Shown here: positions 8,403 through 16,217 of the stretch, in pieces
How the letters are laid out: each line of letters opens with the position of its first letter
Position numbering within the stretch: the stretch's first letter is position 1
Origin: a virus
Length of the DNA stretch: 32,972 nucleotides
IMG/VR virus record: IMGVR_UViG_3300042462_000011
Coordinates: 1-32,972 of that record
Direction: 5' to 3' (one strand)
Notes under the pieces: generated by a model
Databases searched by the model: none
What the model saw: only the letters and a program-made list of their open reading frames with translations
Told to the model about the DNA's origin: nothing
Position numbers and translations under genes: made by a program

Positions 8403-9232
8403 TGGACACCTCCGATATTGTTTGAAACTGTCAGGATTATGGACGGAATGGCGGGAACTGGTGGTGTTGCGACAACAGAAAGCAACTCAACACTTAGGCT
8501 GGTAGTTGAAAACATCATCTCAACGTAATCGCCAGCCTTAAGGTCAAAAAAGTAATTCAGCGATGAAAAAATCTCTGCATCGTTACCCTGAATCCTAATC
8601 TGGCTGGCGCTGTCTGGCACGTCTGTGCCGTTGAGCCGAAACCAAAAATAGAACTCAGCCGTGCCGCCTGATGTCTTGTCCAACTGAAACGATGTGTCGA
8701 AGTTGTAAATGCCCTCGCTATCCACGATGATTCGTGAGGTTGGAGTTCCGATAAACACCCCGTTACTCAAGTCTGTGCTGTTAAACGTGATGGCCTTGGC
8801 GGTGTTGATCGTGGTGGCTGTCTGGGTGGTGGTGTCGTAAAACGAGCCGTATCTTGCCCTTTTGAACTCCCGTGGCGGTGGGGTCATCTGCAAGCCTTCG
8901 ATGGCTTTTGTCAGCGTATCCAGTTGACTTGGCAATGGAGTCAACTGCAATGCTTGGACCGCCTTAGTCAAACTGTCCACCAGCTCCAGCGCCTGATTTG
9001 CTTTGTTTTCAGCCAACGCAGAATTAATGGCCGACTCTTGGGCCAGTGCTGCTAGTTGGGCCAGTGCGCTATTTGCTGTGGCTGCCGCCGTATCTGCCTG
9101 ATACTCAAAATCTGTGCCTGTAATAACTTGCAATTGATCAACAGTAGAAAACAACAATTCAAACTGCCGAATCTGCTGCTGATCGGTTAAGAACAGAGCA
9201 AGCTGGTCACGGGTGAGGTTTAACTTGGCCAT
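8399..9232 (-). CDS. Putative tail-needle/appendage protein (helical stalk plus jelly-roll knob)
   Basis: A 277-residue protein directly after the gp10-like gene, the position of the P22 tail needle gp26. Residues 1-40 are a conserved phage helical start (LTRDQLALFLTDQQQ). Residues 48-115 are Ala/Gln/Leu helical and likely coiled coil. From about residue 125 (ARYGSFYDTTTQTAT) to 260 the chain has the alternating-strand pattern of C1q/TNF-like knobs, comparable to the Sf6 needle knob. The architecture suggests a trimeric stalk with a globular tip. Sequence resemblance to gp26 itself is not visible. The start overlaps the upstream stop as TGATG. Confidence 0.6.
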   Translation of the reverse strand: MAKLNLTRDQLALFLTDQQQIRQFELLFSTVDQLQVITGTDFEYQADTAAATANSALAQLAALAQESAINSALAENKANQALELVDSLTKAVQALQLTPLPSQLDTLTKAIEGLQMTPPPREFKRARYGSFYDTTTQTATTINTAKAITFNSTDLSNGVFIGTPTSRIIVDSEGIYNFDTSFQLDKTSGGTAEFYFWFRLNGTDVPDSASQIRIQGNDAEIFSSLNYFFDLKAGDYVEMMFSTTSLSVELLSVVATPPVPAIPSIILTVSNNIGGVQ

Positions 9233-10641
9233 CAGTATGCCAGTGGCTCAATCTGAGCTTCAAGTCGCAGAAATGACACATGAGCATCACTGTCGCCGCG
9301 GAACCGCTGAATGCGCCAGTTTCTCATGTGGCCCTGTTGGAACCATGCGAGGCGCTTCTTGGTGTTGCCGATCGTGCCCACCGAGATAAACTTTTCTTGG
9401 CTGTATGACTTGCCATCTAAAGAGTAGCTGGTGCTGATCTGCGGATTCTTGCCAAGGGCAACGCTGCCCGTCAAGCTGACCAACTCCAACTCATTGAAGA
9501 TAGCGCCGTTGCTCTCGTTGTAAACAATCAGCGTGCCGAATTCCCAATAGACCTGTTGGCCCCAGTGACTGCCAATGTCTTGCACCAGATAGCCGATGCT
9601 GTTTGACTGCGGGTCACCCACCAACCATTTGTCATAGGCCCACACCATGTTTCTTGCTCGGTATTGAGCAAGGCCCGTCAGGGTGCTGACTAAGATGAAC
9701 CAGACAGGGGTTTGCAGCGCCTGTGATGCTGATGCGTCATAGACCAACGTCTGGTTGGGCAGATGCACATACAGATGTTCATGGTTCTTGTCGTTTCTAG
9801 CCTCAATCTTGACCAAGGCCAACTGCGCCTCTGTGAAGTCCAGCAAGATGTTGTCAATCTCTTGCGTACTGATTTTTTGAGTGGTTGCCGAGGCCGCAGT
9901 ATAAATGCCTGGGGCTTCGTTGCGCCCACTGCCCAAGAATGCAATTTGGTCAAGATAGACACAGCAAGCCTGAACACCAACGCAGCCCTTTTGAACCTGT
10001 GCGCCCTGTATCACGCCAAATGGAAACGGCACAGCAGTTCCGAGGTTGTCGTAAACCTCCATCGTGAATCTGTTGATGGCGTAGACCTCATTCCGCAAAC
10101 GCAGCAGCGATGTCACTGGATCTGGGTCGGCAATAGGCTCTTCAAAGGCAAATGCCCCAATAACAAACGGATCGCCAATGTTTGTAATGAACAACCGATC
10201 TCCATCAGTGAGCATAAAACGCCCATCAATGAAGCAAAAATCAATGATTGGCCCAATGGTTACCAGTGGGTAACTGCCTTGCGTTAGGGTCGTGCCATTC
10301 CAGAAGTAAATGTTCCCACCGGATGCAACAGCCAATTCATCAAAGCTGTAATCAAAGGTCACAAGCCCACCGCTGCCCACATCGCCCAGGATGGTCACTG
10401 CACCAGTGCTGCTGATCTCCACCAGCTTTGTCCCCATGACCCTATAAACATCGCCATTCCAGTTGATGCCGCCACGGTCAACCCCTGGGCCAGTGCCGTT
10501 GGCAACAATGCCATCACCGGGACGCAAAAACCCATTGCTGATGCCCGACACTTTTGGCACAGGCATCAGATTCACTGGGTACGATGTACGCAGCTCAGGG
10601 GTGTTGTCGGTGAAAATACCGTTGAGGATTGGTATTTGCAT
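9232..10641 (-). CDS. Packaged-DNA stabilisation protein, P22 gp10-like
   Basis: A 469-residue protein close to the length of P22 gp10 (about 472), which forms the hexameric ring below gp4 and closes the portal after packaging. Landmarks shared with gp10: an N-terminal YPVNLMPVPK segment, a GDVYRVMG strand, RFMLTDGDRLFITNI (141-155), VQKG (216-219) and VYDASASQ (300-307), and the C-terminal GKSYSQEKF / KKRLAWFQQGHMRN pair. The repeated blades suggest a beta-propeller. Its position between gp4-like and needle-like genes supports the call. Confidence 0.88.
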   Translation of the reverse strand: MQIPILNGIFTDNTPELRTSYPVNLMPVPKVSGISNGFLRPGDGIVANGTGPGVDRGGINWNGDVYRVMGTKLVEISSTGAVTILGDVGSGGLVTFDYSFDELAVASGGNIYFWNGTTLTQGSYPLVTIGPIIDFCFIDGRFMLTDGDRLFITNIGDPFVIGAFAFEEPIADPDPVTSLLRLRNEVYAINRFTMEVYDNLGTAVPFPFGVIQGAQVQKGCVGVQACCVYLDQIAFLGSGRNEAPGIYTAASATTQKISTQEIDNILLDFTEAQLALVKIEARNDKNHEHLYVHLPNQTLVYDASASQALQTPVWFILVSTLTGLAQYRARNMVWAYDKWLVGDPQSNSIGYLVQDIGSHWGQQVYWEFGTLIVYNESNGAIFNELELVSLTGSVALGKNPQISTSYSLDGKSYSQEKFISVGTIGNTKKRLAWFQQGHMRNWRIQRFRGDSDAHVSFLRLEAQIEPLAY

Positions 10642-10935
10642 TTACTTGGCCTTGTTTCGTGCGCTGATGCGTTTTGCTTTGGCTTGAGCATCAGCCTTAG
10701 ATGATGCGCCCCAAGCTCTCAAACTTAGCAGCAGGCGGGTAGGTTCACCATCTTTGTATTCAGGGCCAGGATTGCCGCCCATACGGGCTAGAAACGATGC
10801 CCTGCGGGGATTGTCACCAGACTTGACGGGAGGCTTAAGATTCATGCCTTCAGCACGGGCAGCAGCACGCCCTTTGGCGTTCAAGCCGCCTTTGGGGTTT
10901 TGACCTTCCTTGCGTGCATAGGCTGGAGTCTTCAT
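10642..10935 (-). CDS. Small basic protein, DUF6321-like
   Basis: A 97-residue Lys/Arg/Ala-rich protein. The order of motifs (PAYARKEGQNPKGGLNAKGR, then PPVKSGDNPRRASFLARM, then GEPTRLLLSLRAWG) fits the phage family I know as DUF6321. No enzyme motif is present; the composition suggests nucleic-acid or capsid association. Its stop abuts the gp10-like start and its own start overlaps the upstream stop (ATGA), so it is translated as part of a tight chain of small basic genes. Confidence 0.75.
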   Translation of the reverse strand: MKTPAYARKEGQNPKGGLNAKGRAAARAEGMNLKPPVKSGDNPRRASFLARMGGNPGPEYKDGEPTRLLLSLRAWGASSKADAQAKAKRISARNKAK

Positions 10936-11165
10936 CGAAACCTCTTAATCTTTTCGGCAACCTTTTTGGGCTGCTTTGCAAATTGTTCACCCTTGGCTGT
11001 GGCCTCACGCTTTGCCTTGGTGGTCGCCGCATATTCAGCCGATGACAGGGCTTTGATGGCCTTTTCGGGCAGATAGCGTTCACCTGTCTCAGATGATGGC
11101 TTGCCGGACTTGGTGCGCCACTTCTGAGCGCCCCAATCTTTCAGGCTTTTTTGCGGGGCTTTCAT
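10932..11165 (-). CDS. Small basic protein, DUF5872-like
   Basis: A 77-residue Lys-rich protein starting MKAPQKSLKDWGAQ. The segment KSGKPSSETGERYLPEKAI is characteristic of a conserved phage/environmental family (probably DUF5872). I chose ATG 11165 because it forms an ATGA overlap with the preceding gene; the longer reading upstream would overlap that gene by over 60 bases. Function unknown; its neighbours suggest a virion-associated role. Confidence 0.72.
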   Translation of the reverse strand: MKAPQKSLKDWGAQKWRTKSGKPSSETGERYLPEKAIKALSSAEYAATTKAKREATAKGEQFAKQPKKVAEKIKRFR

Positions 11166-11344
11166 TTGTACGACCCGCCTTTTTTCTTGTACTCCACCGC
11201 CAGCAGTTGTGCTTTTCTTGCCGACCATTCGCCTGGGTCGCCGCCCTTTGTCCCTGCTTTGATTTTTTCAAACAGGTTCTTCCGCATGGTTGGCTTCGTA
11301 TAGTTGCCAGCCGCATTTACAGAGGACTTGGGCTTTGTTGCCAT
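11162..11344 (-). CDS. Small basic conserved phage protein
   Basis: A 60-residue Lys-rich protein starting MATKPKSSVNAAGNYTKP and ending YKKKGGSYK. Motifs NYTKPTMRK and GEWSARKAQLLA recur in small proteins beside head and tail genes of other phages. ATG 11344 overlaps the upstream fibre gene stop as TAATG, which fixes the start. Function unknown; with the next two genes it makes a run of three basic proteins. Confidence 0.72.
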   Translation of the reverse strand: MATKPKSSVNAAGNYTKPTMRKNLFEKIKAGTKGGDPGEWSARKAQLLAVEYKKKGGSYK

Positions 11345-12402
11345 TACGCAACCACCGCACCACGGAACCCAACAACCCACCAATCAGTACCAGCAAACTG
11401 AAGGGTGACCGAATCACCAACAGCGTTGAAAGTGATTGTGGTGGCGCTTCCGAGATTGGCTGGTGTCAAAACACCAGTATCACCACCAGCCGCTTCTGCG
11501 ACATAAATAATTGTTTTCAGTTGCCCTTGAGCGCCATCAGCAAGAGTCAACGCATTGCCTGCTGCTGTTGAAGTAAATGCGGTCGCCAGACTTGTGATGT
11601 TTACAGCGCCTGGGCCACTCAATGCCTGGACCGTTGCTGATGCCCCTGTGCCGCCATTAGCAACTGCCAGAGCGCCTGTTACGCCTGTTGTTAGCGGCAA
11701 CCCGGTGCAGTTTGTCAACGCTCCAGATGTCGGTGTGCCAAGAATTGGAGTGACCATCACCATGCTGGTGCTTGTGCAGGCGCTGATGTTGCCGCTGGCC
11801 ACAGTACCCAGCACAGGCGTTACCAAAGTCGGACTGGTGTTGAACACCAACAGACCTGTGCCCGTTTCATCGGTCATTGCCGCCCGTAGGTTGGCACTTG
11901 ACGGTGTGGTCAGCCATGCAGCAATACCCGCTGCAAAAACTGTCTCAGCGTTAATGTTGTACCAAGAATTCGTTGGCTGGTAAAAGCGATACACAGCAGC
12001 ACACCCTGCGCCCAAACTTGTGACTGCACCAAAAATGGCAGATGCGCCATTCAAAGCAATCGTCAATGAGGTGATCTCTTGCGTGGACGTAATCAGCACC
12101 GTAGTGCCATCAGGCACACCAGTGTTCAAAGGCAGCGTGATCGTGCCAGTTGCCAGCGTCCCTGCGGGTTGCAGCAGCATCCATTGGTTTTGGCTAACTG
12201 GCGTTGGCACTGTGATATTGAACCCAGAACCAGGAACATACAGATTCACCGATAAGGTTGGTGATGCAAAACTTTGCTGAAAAAATGTCAGCAAGGAACC
12301 AATCGATGTTCTGCGAGCATCACCGTTGTTGGGAGAGTAAACGGGTAGCTGGTCACCACTGGAGATGGTGTTCAGCACTGGCAGTTGGTTGATTGTTGGC
12401 AT
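11344..12402 (-). CDS. Virion appendage / fibre-like protein
   Basis: A 352-residue Thr/Gly/Ala-rich protein. It begins with a conserved phage start (INQLPVLNTISSGDQLPVY, then RRTSIGSLLTFFQ). Residues about 190-255 have short repeats around TPVLGT/TPILGT and LAVANGGTGA, typical of tail fibres. The C-terminus (TLQFAGTDWWVVGFRGAVV) resembles terminal beta-domains of such proteins. It lies between gp4-like and gp10-like genes, where P22 has none, so it may be an extra head-tail appendage. Binding target unknown. Confidence 0.68.
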   Translation of the reverse strand: MPTINQLPVLNTISSGDQLPVYSPNNGDARRTSIGSLLTFFQQSFASPTLSVNLYVPGSGFNITVPTPVSQNQWMLLQPAGTLATGTITLPLNTGVPDGTTVLITSTQEITSLTIALNGASAIFGAVTSLGAGCAAVYRFYQPTNSWYNINAETVFAAGIAAWLTTPSSANLRAAMTDETGTGLLVFNTSPTLVTPVLGTVASGNISACTSTSMVMVTPILGTPTSGALTNCTGLPLTTGVTGALAVANGGTGASATVQALSGPGAVNITSLATAFTSTAAGNALTLADGAQGQLKTIIYVAEAAGGDTGVLTPANLGSATTITFNAVGDSVTLQFAGTDWWVVGFRGAVVA

Positions 12403-12410
12403 GATTGTCC

Positions 12411-12893
12411 TCAGTAGTATTCGATAGGCCCATCAGGGCCAGCATCAACAGGGCTATATGGTGGGCGCACAAACGGGTTGTCGTACACACGCCATGGCTT
12501 GTTGCCAGCGCCAGCGGGTGTGGTTGCTGGCAGTTGCTTTTCCAGCGGGAATGTCGCACGCTGAAGCAAGATGTCGTAACCCTGCTTGGCGGTGGTCTTT
12601 GTCTCAATCATCACTTGCTTGCCGTAGCTTGGGGCAAGTCTGATGCCCAGGCTGCAAATGATGGCCTCATATGCCGAATCAGGCACATTGGTCTGTTCAT
12701 CCAAATCGCTGTCTTGTGGGCTTGAGGGCAGTGGATAACCCAAGCGGATGCCCTTGGCGTTCCAATCAGCCATCATTGCATCTAGCCTACGCAATGCCGT
12801 GTTCAACTGCTCGGGATTCAGGTCGAACACATAAGAGGCAAGACCGATCTCCTCAAAGGCAGCGGTCACGAACTGGCGCTTGCTGTATCCCAT
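12411..12893 (-). CDS. Head completion / tail accessory factor, P22 gp4-like
   Basis: A 160-residue protein, near the 166 residues of P22 gp4, which binds under the portal as a 12-mer. Typical features are the MGYSKRQFVTAAFEEIGL start, QLNTALRRLDAMMADWN (about 29-45), a loop with LGYPLPS, and PDSAYEAIICSLGIRLAPSYGK. I chose ATG 12893 because GGAGG lies seven bases upstream; a longer upstream reading has no such support. The start lies inside the last codons of the preceding gene (28-base overlap). Confidence 0.85.
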   Translation of the reverse strand: MGYSKRQFVTAAFEEIGLASYVFDLNPEQLNTALRRLDAMMADWNAKGIRLGYPLPSSPQDSDLDEQTNVPDSAYEAIICSLGIRLAPSYGKQVMIETKTTAKQGYDILLQRATFPLEKQLPATTPAGAGNKPWRVYDNPFVRPPYSPVDAGPDGPIEYY

Positions 12894-13183
12894 GATGCGG
12901 CCTCCATAGCCTGATTGATGCGATTGAGCAGAGTTTCGTCTGACCAACGCTTGTCCACTTTGAGCCCGATTTTAGCAGCTTGCTCCAACATTTCATCACG
13001 TGTTGGCTCGCCCACTTCCACAATTTCTACTTGCTGCACGACAGCACCAATGGGTGATGGATAGCAAACTTTTGTCAATCTGCGCTCAATGGCTTGCTCT
13101 TTTTTGAGCTTGCGCTTTTGTAGCCGCAACTCTTTCCACGGGGAAAGAGTTTTGGTCTTAATGATTGCGGCTGACTTAATCAT
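12866..13183 (-). CDS. Small protein with HeH/LEM-like C-terminal helix pair
   Basis: A 105-residue protein. The first half is very basic (KELRLQKRKLKKEQAIERR). Residues about 60-95 (TRDEMLEQAAKIGLKVDKRW, then SDETLLNRI) look like a HeH/LEM- or SAP-type helix-extended-helix often found in phage head genes. The ATG overlaps the previous stop (ATGA). Could bind DNA or a capsid partner; not established. Confidence 0.65.
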   Translation of the reverse strand: MIKSAAIIKTKTLSPWKELRLQKRKLKKEQAIERRLTKVCYPSPIGAVVQQVEIVEVGEPTRDEMLEQAAKIGLKVDKRWSDETLLNRINQAMEAASWDTASASS

Positions 13184-13341
13184 TTTTTCATCGGTGCTTT
13201 GCTAGGCTTGCCAGCGGCTTTTGCCGACTTGCTTGCCATGCCAAGGGCCATTGCAACAGCTTGCTTTTGGGGCTTGCCTGATTTCATTTCCATTTTGATG
13301 TTCTTGGAAATGGTCTTGTCTGAGTAACCTTTTTTCATCAT
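13180..13341 (-). CDS. Small Lys/Met-rich protein
   Basis: A 53-residue highly basic protein starting MMKKGYSDKTISKN with KSGKPQKQAVAMALGMA in the middle, a pattern common in small phage-encoded proteins near capsid genes. GGAGAG lies just upstream of ATG 13341 (ATG 13338 is equally usable). A terminator-like hairpin at 13359-13384 separates it from the capsid-side gene. Function unknown. Confidence 0.65.
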   Translation of the reverse strand: MMKKGYSDKTISKNIKMEMKSGKPQKQAVAMALGMASKSAKAAGKPSKAPMKK

Positions 13342-13351
13342 TTCGCTCTCC

Positions 13352-13384
13352 ATATAAAACAGGCCAACATCTCTGCTGGCCTGT
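13352..13384 (-). terminator. Intrinsic terminator downstream of the capsid block
   Basis: On the minus strand ACAGGCCA and TGGCCTGT form a perfect eight-pair stem around a ten-base loop, followed by TTTTATAT. It lies between the gene at 13391-14005 and the small basic gene at 13180-13341. It could lower expression of the tail genes relative to coat protein by partial termination. The T-tract is short, so read-through is likely. Confidence 0.6.
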
Positions 13385-13390
13385 CTTGGT

Positions 13391-14005
13391 TTAACCACCG
13401 ATACGATAGACGACAAAGGTATCAGCCGCAGTCTTACGGCAACGGAAACGTGCAGAAGCACCAGCCGTTGCAGCAGTTGCGGCAGCACCCACGATGGTCA
13501 CGTTTGTATTGACTGTGAGAGTCAAAGCATATGCAGCCAAAGTAATGACGCTGAAGTCAAATGAATCACCGATGGCCCACTCAGTTGCCAAATCAAGGTT
13601 TGCACCTGTTGGCAATTGAATGTCACGGCTTGCTGTGGGGGTAGCAGTAATGATGCCTGTCAACACGTTGGCAGCAGTTGCCGCCATCGAGCCGCCATCA
13701 GCAATGTTGGCTGGCGCACCTTGAGGTTGCCAGTTGCCATTGTTGCTGATATCAGGTGAAACACCCACAGAGTAGTACGCACCCGATGCACCAGCTTGAA
13801 TAATCACGTTGGTGGCATTGGTAAATGCGCCTGACACATAAGTGGTGTTGTCAACAGTTGTCAACAGGTCATTGGCTTCAGGGAAATTGGGGAAACCAAC
13901 TTCTTGAAACACCTGTGCTGGCGAAAAGGCTTGAACAGCGATTTTCTCGCCAGCGGGAACGGCAACAGTAGCTGTGCCTTGTGCAAAGATAACTTGATAG
14001 CTCAT
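13391..14005 (-). CDS. Putative capsid-associated (decoration/head fibre) protein
   Basis: A 204-residue Ala/Thr-rich protein directly downstream of the coat gene. It is all short strands: an N-terminal part (SYQVIFAQGTATVAVPAGEKI) typical of small beta-domains, a middle GAYYSVGVSPDIS segment, and a C-terminal half (TPTASRDIQLPTGANLDLA onward) resembling modules on head-fibre or decoration proteins. ATG 14005 follows AGGGGG. The decoration role is inferred from position and composition. Confidence 0.6.
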   Translation of the reverse strand: MSYQVIFAQGTATVAVPAGEKIAVQAFSPAQVFQEVGFPNFPEANDLLTTVDNTTYVSGAFTNATNVIIQAGASGAYYSVGVSPDISNNGNWQPQGAPANIADGGSMAATAANVLTGIITATPTASRDIQLPTGANLDLATEWAIGDSFDFSVITLAAYALTLTVNTNVTIVGAAATAATAGASARFRCRKTAADTFVVYRIGG

Positions 14006-14017
14006 GGTCGCCCCCTA

Positions 14018-15298
14018 TTAAGTCTGACCGAACAACAAAATACCAGACATTTCTGGCTGCTTATTGACCACGCCGAACAAGGTATCAAGGCGATACTTGG
14101 TCTTCATGGTGTTCACATCGTACTGCTTCTGCATCACCAGCTCGATGCCCTGATCGGTGGAGGCACGCATCACTGCGACACCAGCATCAGACGGGACAGC
14201 GTAACGACCAGGCAGAATCTCGAGCGCATCCTTCTGCCAGAAGCAGTTGATAGGTGCAGTGACCGAGTTCAAGCGGGTCAAAGTTTCCGATGCGCTAGGT
14301 GTCACGATACAGTTCTGGTATTGCAGTTCTGCATCAGTGCCGCCTTGGGCCGAGATGATTGGCGGTGTGATAACGCAAGTGGTCGAGTTTGTGATGCTCA
14401 CCACACGGAAGGTCTTGGCAAAGCCAGTACCCTGCTTAGTGATGTGATGCACAGCCTCAACGCCGCCGATCTGGAACGGTGTACCGACACGCAGATCAGT
14501 TGTCGATGTGACAGTGATGGTCTGGAAGCGGTTGTCAACGTTCTGGGTCTCGCCTGTCACTGCGGTGGAAGTGGCAGTTGGGACGTAGTAGTTGTTTGCA
14601 GCAGCCAGGGTGGACATAGTGGTATTGGAACCAGTACGTGCAGCCAAGCGATTTGCGTAATCCAACTTGTATGTCTCAAAGCCAGCGACTTGACCAACAA
14701 ACGAACGCTCGAAAGCAGTGTTGGACTTAGTGCCAGCAAAGCTGCGTGCGCCAGTACCAGCACCAGTGGCAATGTTGCCAGCAATACCGTTGTAGTCACG
14801 GCTGGACAGAGCCAAGTAGCGGTCGAACGCTTGCACGCCCTGCTCGTTCATGATGCTGTCGCACAGGGCAACGTCATCATAATCACCAGCAGCAGTGTTC
14901 ACGGTCACGACCAAAGAACCTTGGGCAGCAGCCACGTTCATGATGGCAATGTTGATGTCCGAGGCCAGCTTCTGTTTAGCAGCTTCGCCCAAACGACCTT
15001 CTTGCAACGCATCACGCAGTTCCAAAGCATCCAGGATGAACGGCACTGACTTTTGGAAGCCCAATGTCGCTGGCACTGCAAGCTGTGTGTAAGCGGTGAA
15101 GTTGTTGGTTTGATCCATGCCATCATACGACTGTGCGATGTAAGGCTGTGGACGATAGATCACGTTGTTGGTGCGTTCCATCATCGAACCGTCAGTGTTG
15201 TAGACGGAAACGTTGCGGGACAAGACCAATGCGTCATTGAAACCTTCAAGGATGTCCTCAAAGGCAACGCGCTCTTCTTTGCTGAATGAGTTGCTCAT
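14018..15298 (-). CDS. Major capsid protein, P22 coat (gp5)-like
   Basis: A 426-residue protein, close to P22 gp5 (430), expected to have the HK97 fold. Helix-rich N-terminal third with LRDALQEGRLGEAAKQKLAS (94-113), then NVAAAQGSLVV (121-131). NVDNRFQTITVTSTTDL (253-269) lines up well with the NVDNRF segment of P22 coat. Gene order scaffold, coat, then head-associated protein supports the call. ATG 15298 follows AGGAG. A second ATG lies nearby upstream but out of frame. Confidence 0.9.
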   Translation of the reverse strand: MSNSFSKEERVAFEDILEGFNDALVLSRNVSVYNTDGSMMERTNNVIYRPQPYIAQSYDGMDQTNNFTAYTQLAVPATLGFQKSVPFILDALELRDALQEGRLGEAAKQKLASDINIAIMNVAAAQGSLVVTVNTAAGDYDDVALCDSIMNEQGVQAFDRYLALSSRDYNGIAGNIATGAGTGARSFAGTKSNTAFERSFVGQVAGFETYKLDYANRLAARTGSNTTMSTLAAANNYYVPTATSTAVTGETQNVDNRFQTITVTSTTDLRVGTPFQIGGVEAVHHITKQGTGFAKTFRVVSITNSTTCVITPPIISAQGGTDAELQYQNCIVTPSASETLTRLNSVTAPINCFWQKDALEILPGRYAVPSDAGVAVMRASTDQGIELVMQKQYDVNTMKTKYRLDTLFGVVNKQPEMSGILLFGQT

Positions 15299-15316
15299 TT
15301 CATGCTCCTAAAAAAA

Positions 15317-16144
15317 TTACTTGGATGCTGATCGTTTCTGCGCCCGATACTGAATGACTTTCGTCATGTTGCCAGTACGGGACGCTTCTTCTCTCAGCCG
15401 TTCGAGGGTTGAGTCCACCGCACCTGAAGATCGTCCAGTTCCTGAAACGATACGCTCTGGTGCGGGTGCTGCTCTGCGGTTTGTAACTTTCAATTCTTTC
15501 TCCAGTTTTGCGACCGCAAAAGCAAACTTTACGGGGTCTGAGACTTCTGCCAACTCCTTGGCCTTCTTTGGATTCTTACCGAGTGCGTAAACAACCAGTG
15601 CGGGGTTTTCAGCCCCTTGAAGAATCACGCCTTGCTGTGTGATTGAAAAGACTTCCTGGGCCACGGCCTCGGCATCTTCGTAATCCCTGACTCGCAGCTC
15701 TGCTTTCGCTTTGCCGTAGCCATCCAGCTTGGCTTGCCATGCCTTCTGCTGATTCATAACTTCAGCTTGTTGCTTGGCGTTGACCTCATCGGCTTGTCGC
15801 TTGCGCTCAAACCAACCAGTCAGTGCTTCTTCGTATTTGTCAGCGTCATAGTCGTGGTCTTCTAGCTTGGGCTTGGCTCCAATGACAACTGGCTTGTTCT
15901 CAGTTGGCTGGACTTGCAGCTTGCTTTGCAGTTCACGGTTCTGGCGTTGCAACTCACGGTTTGTCTTTCGCAACTCTCGTACCCATTCAGGTGCTGGAGT
16001 GTGCTCTTCGGGAGGTGGCGCTTCCTCTCCAATGCTGACAACTACTTCCTCGGGTTCTTCTTGGTCATCAACGATTTCCGTGACTTCCTCGACATCTTCC
16101 TCTACGTAGGTTTCCTCGTCCTCAATTACTGCCTTTTCGTTCAT
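15317..16144 (-). CDS. Scaffolding protein, P22 gp8-like
   Basis: A 275-residue protein (P22 gp8 is about 303). Residues 1-50 are extremely acidic (about half Glu/Asp), followed by a coiled coil (RELRKTNRELQRQNRELQ, about 55-72), a charged helical middle, and a basic C-terminus (VIQYRAQKRSASK) like the coat-binding helix-turn-helix end of P22 scaffold. It sits between portal and coat genes as in P22. Expected to guide procapsid assembly and then leave. Confidence 0.82.
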   Translation of the reverse strand: MNEKAVIEDEETYVEEDVEEVTEIVDDQEEPEEVVVSIGEEAPPPEEHTPAPEWVRELRKTNRELQRQNRELQSKLQVQPTENKPVVIGAKPKLEDHDYDADKYEEALTGWFERKRQADEVNAKQQAEVMNQQKAWQAKLDGYGKAKAELRVRDYEDAEAVAQEVFSITQQGVILQGAENPALVVYALGKNPKKAKELAEVSDPVKFAFAVAKLEKELKVTNRRAAPAPERIVSGTGRSSGAVDSTLERLREEASRTGNMTKVIQYRAQKRSASK

Positions 16145-16163
16145 CTTTTGACCCCATTAAACT

Positions 16164-16185
16164 CACCCATTGAAAACGGTGGGTG
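16164..16185 (-). other. Short hairpin between portal and scaffold genes
   Basis: CACCCA and TGGGTG form a six-pair stem with a ten-base loop in the 73-base portal-scaffold gap; on the minus strand it is followed by AGTTTAAT, not a proper T-tract. Possibly an attenuator or RNA-processing/stability element; weak evidence. Confidence 0.3.
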
Positions 16186-16217
16186 GCATCCGTTAATACA
16201 TTCTCGCCTGTTTTTTA

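Noticed and set aside
9763-10287. 174-codon plus-strand frame opposite the gp10-like gene
   Set aside because: Shadow of a gene with strong family landmarks; no supporting start signals.
13904-15049. Long plus-strand open frame antisense to the coat gene
   Set aside because: It mirrors the P22-like coat gene; composition is His/Leu/Cys-rich and not protein-like, no ribosome-binding site or neighbours on that strand.
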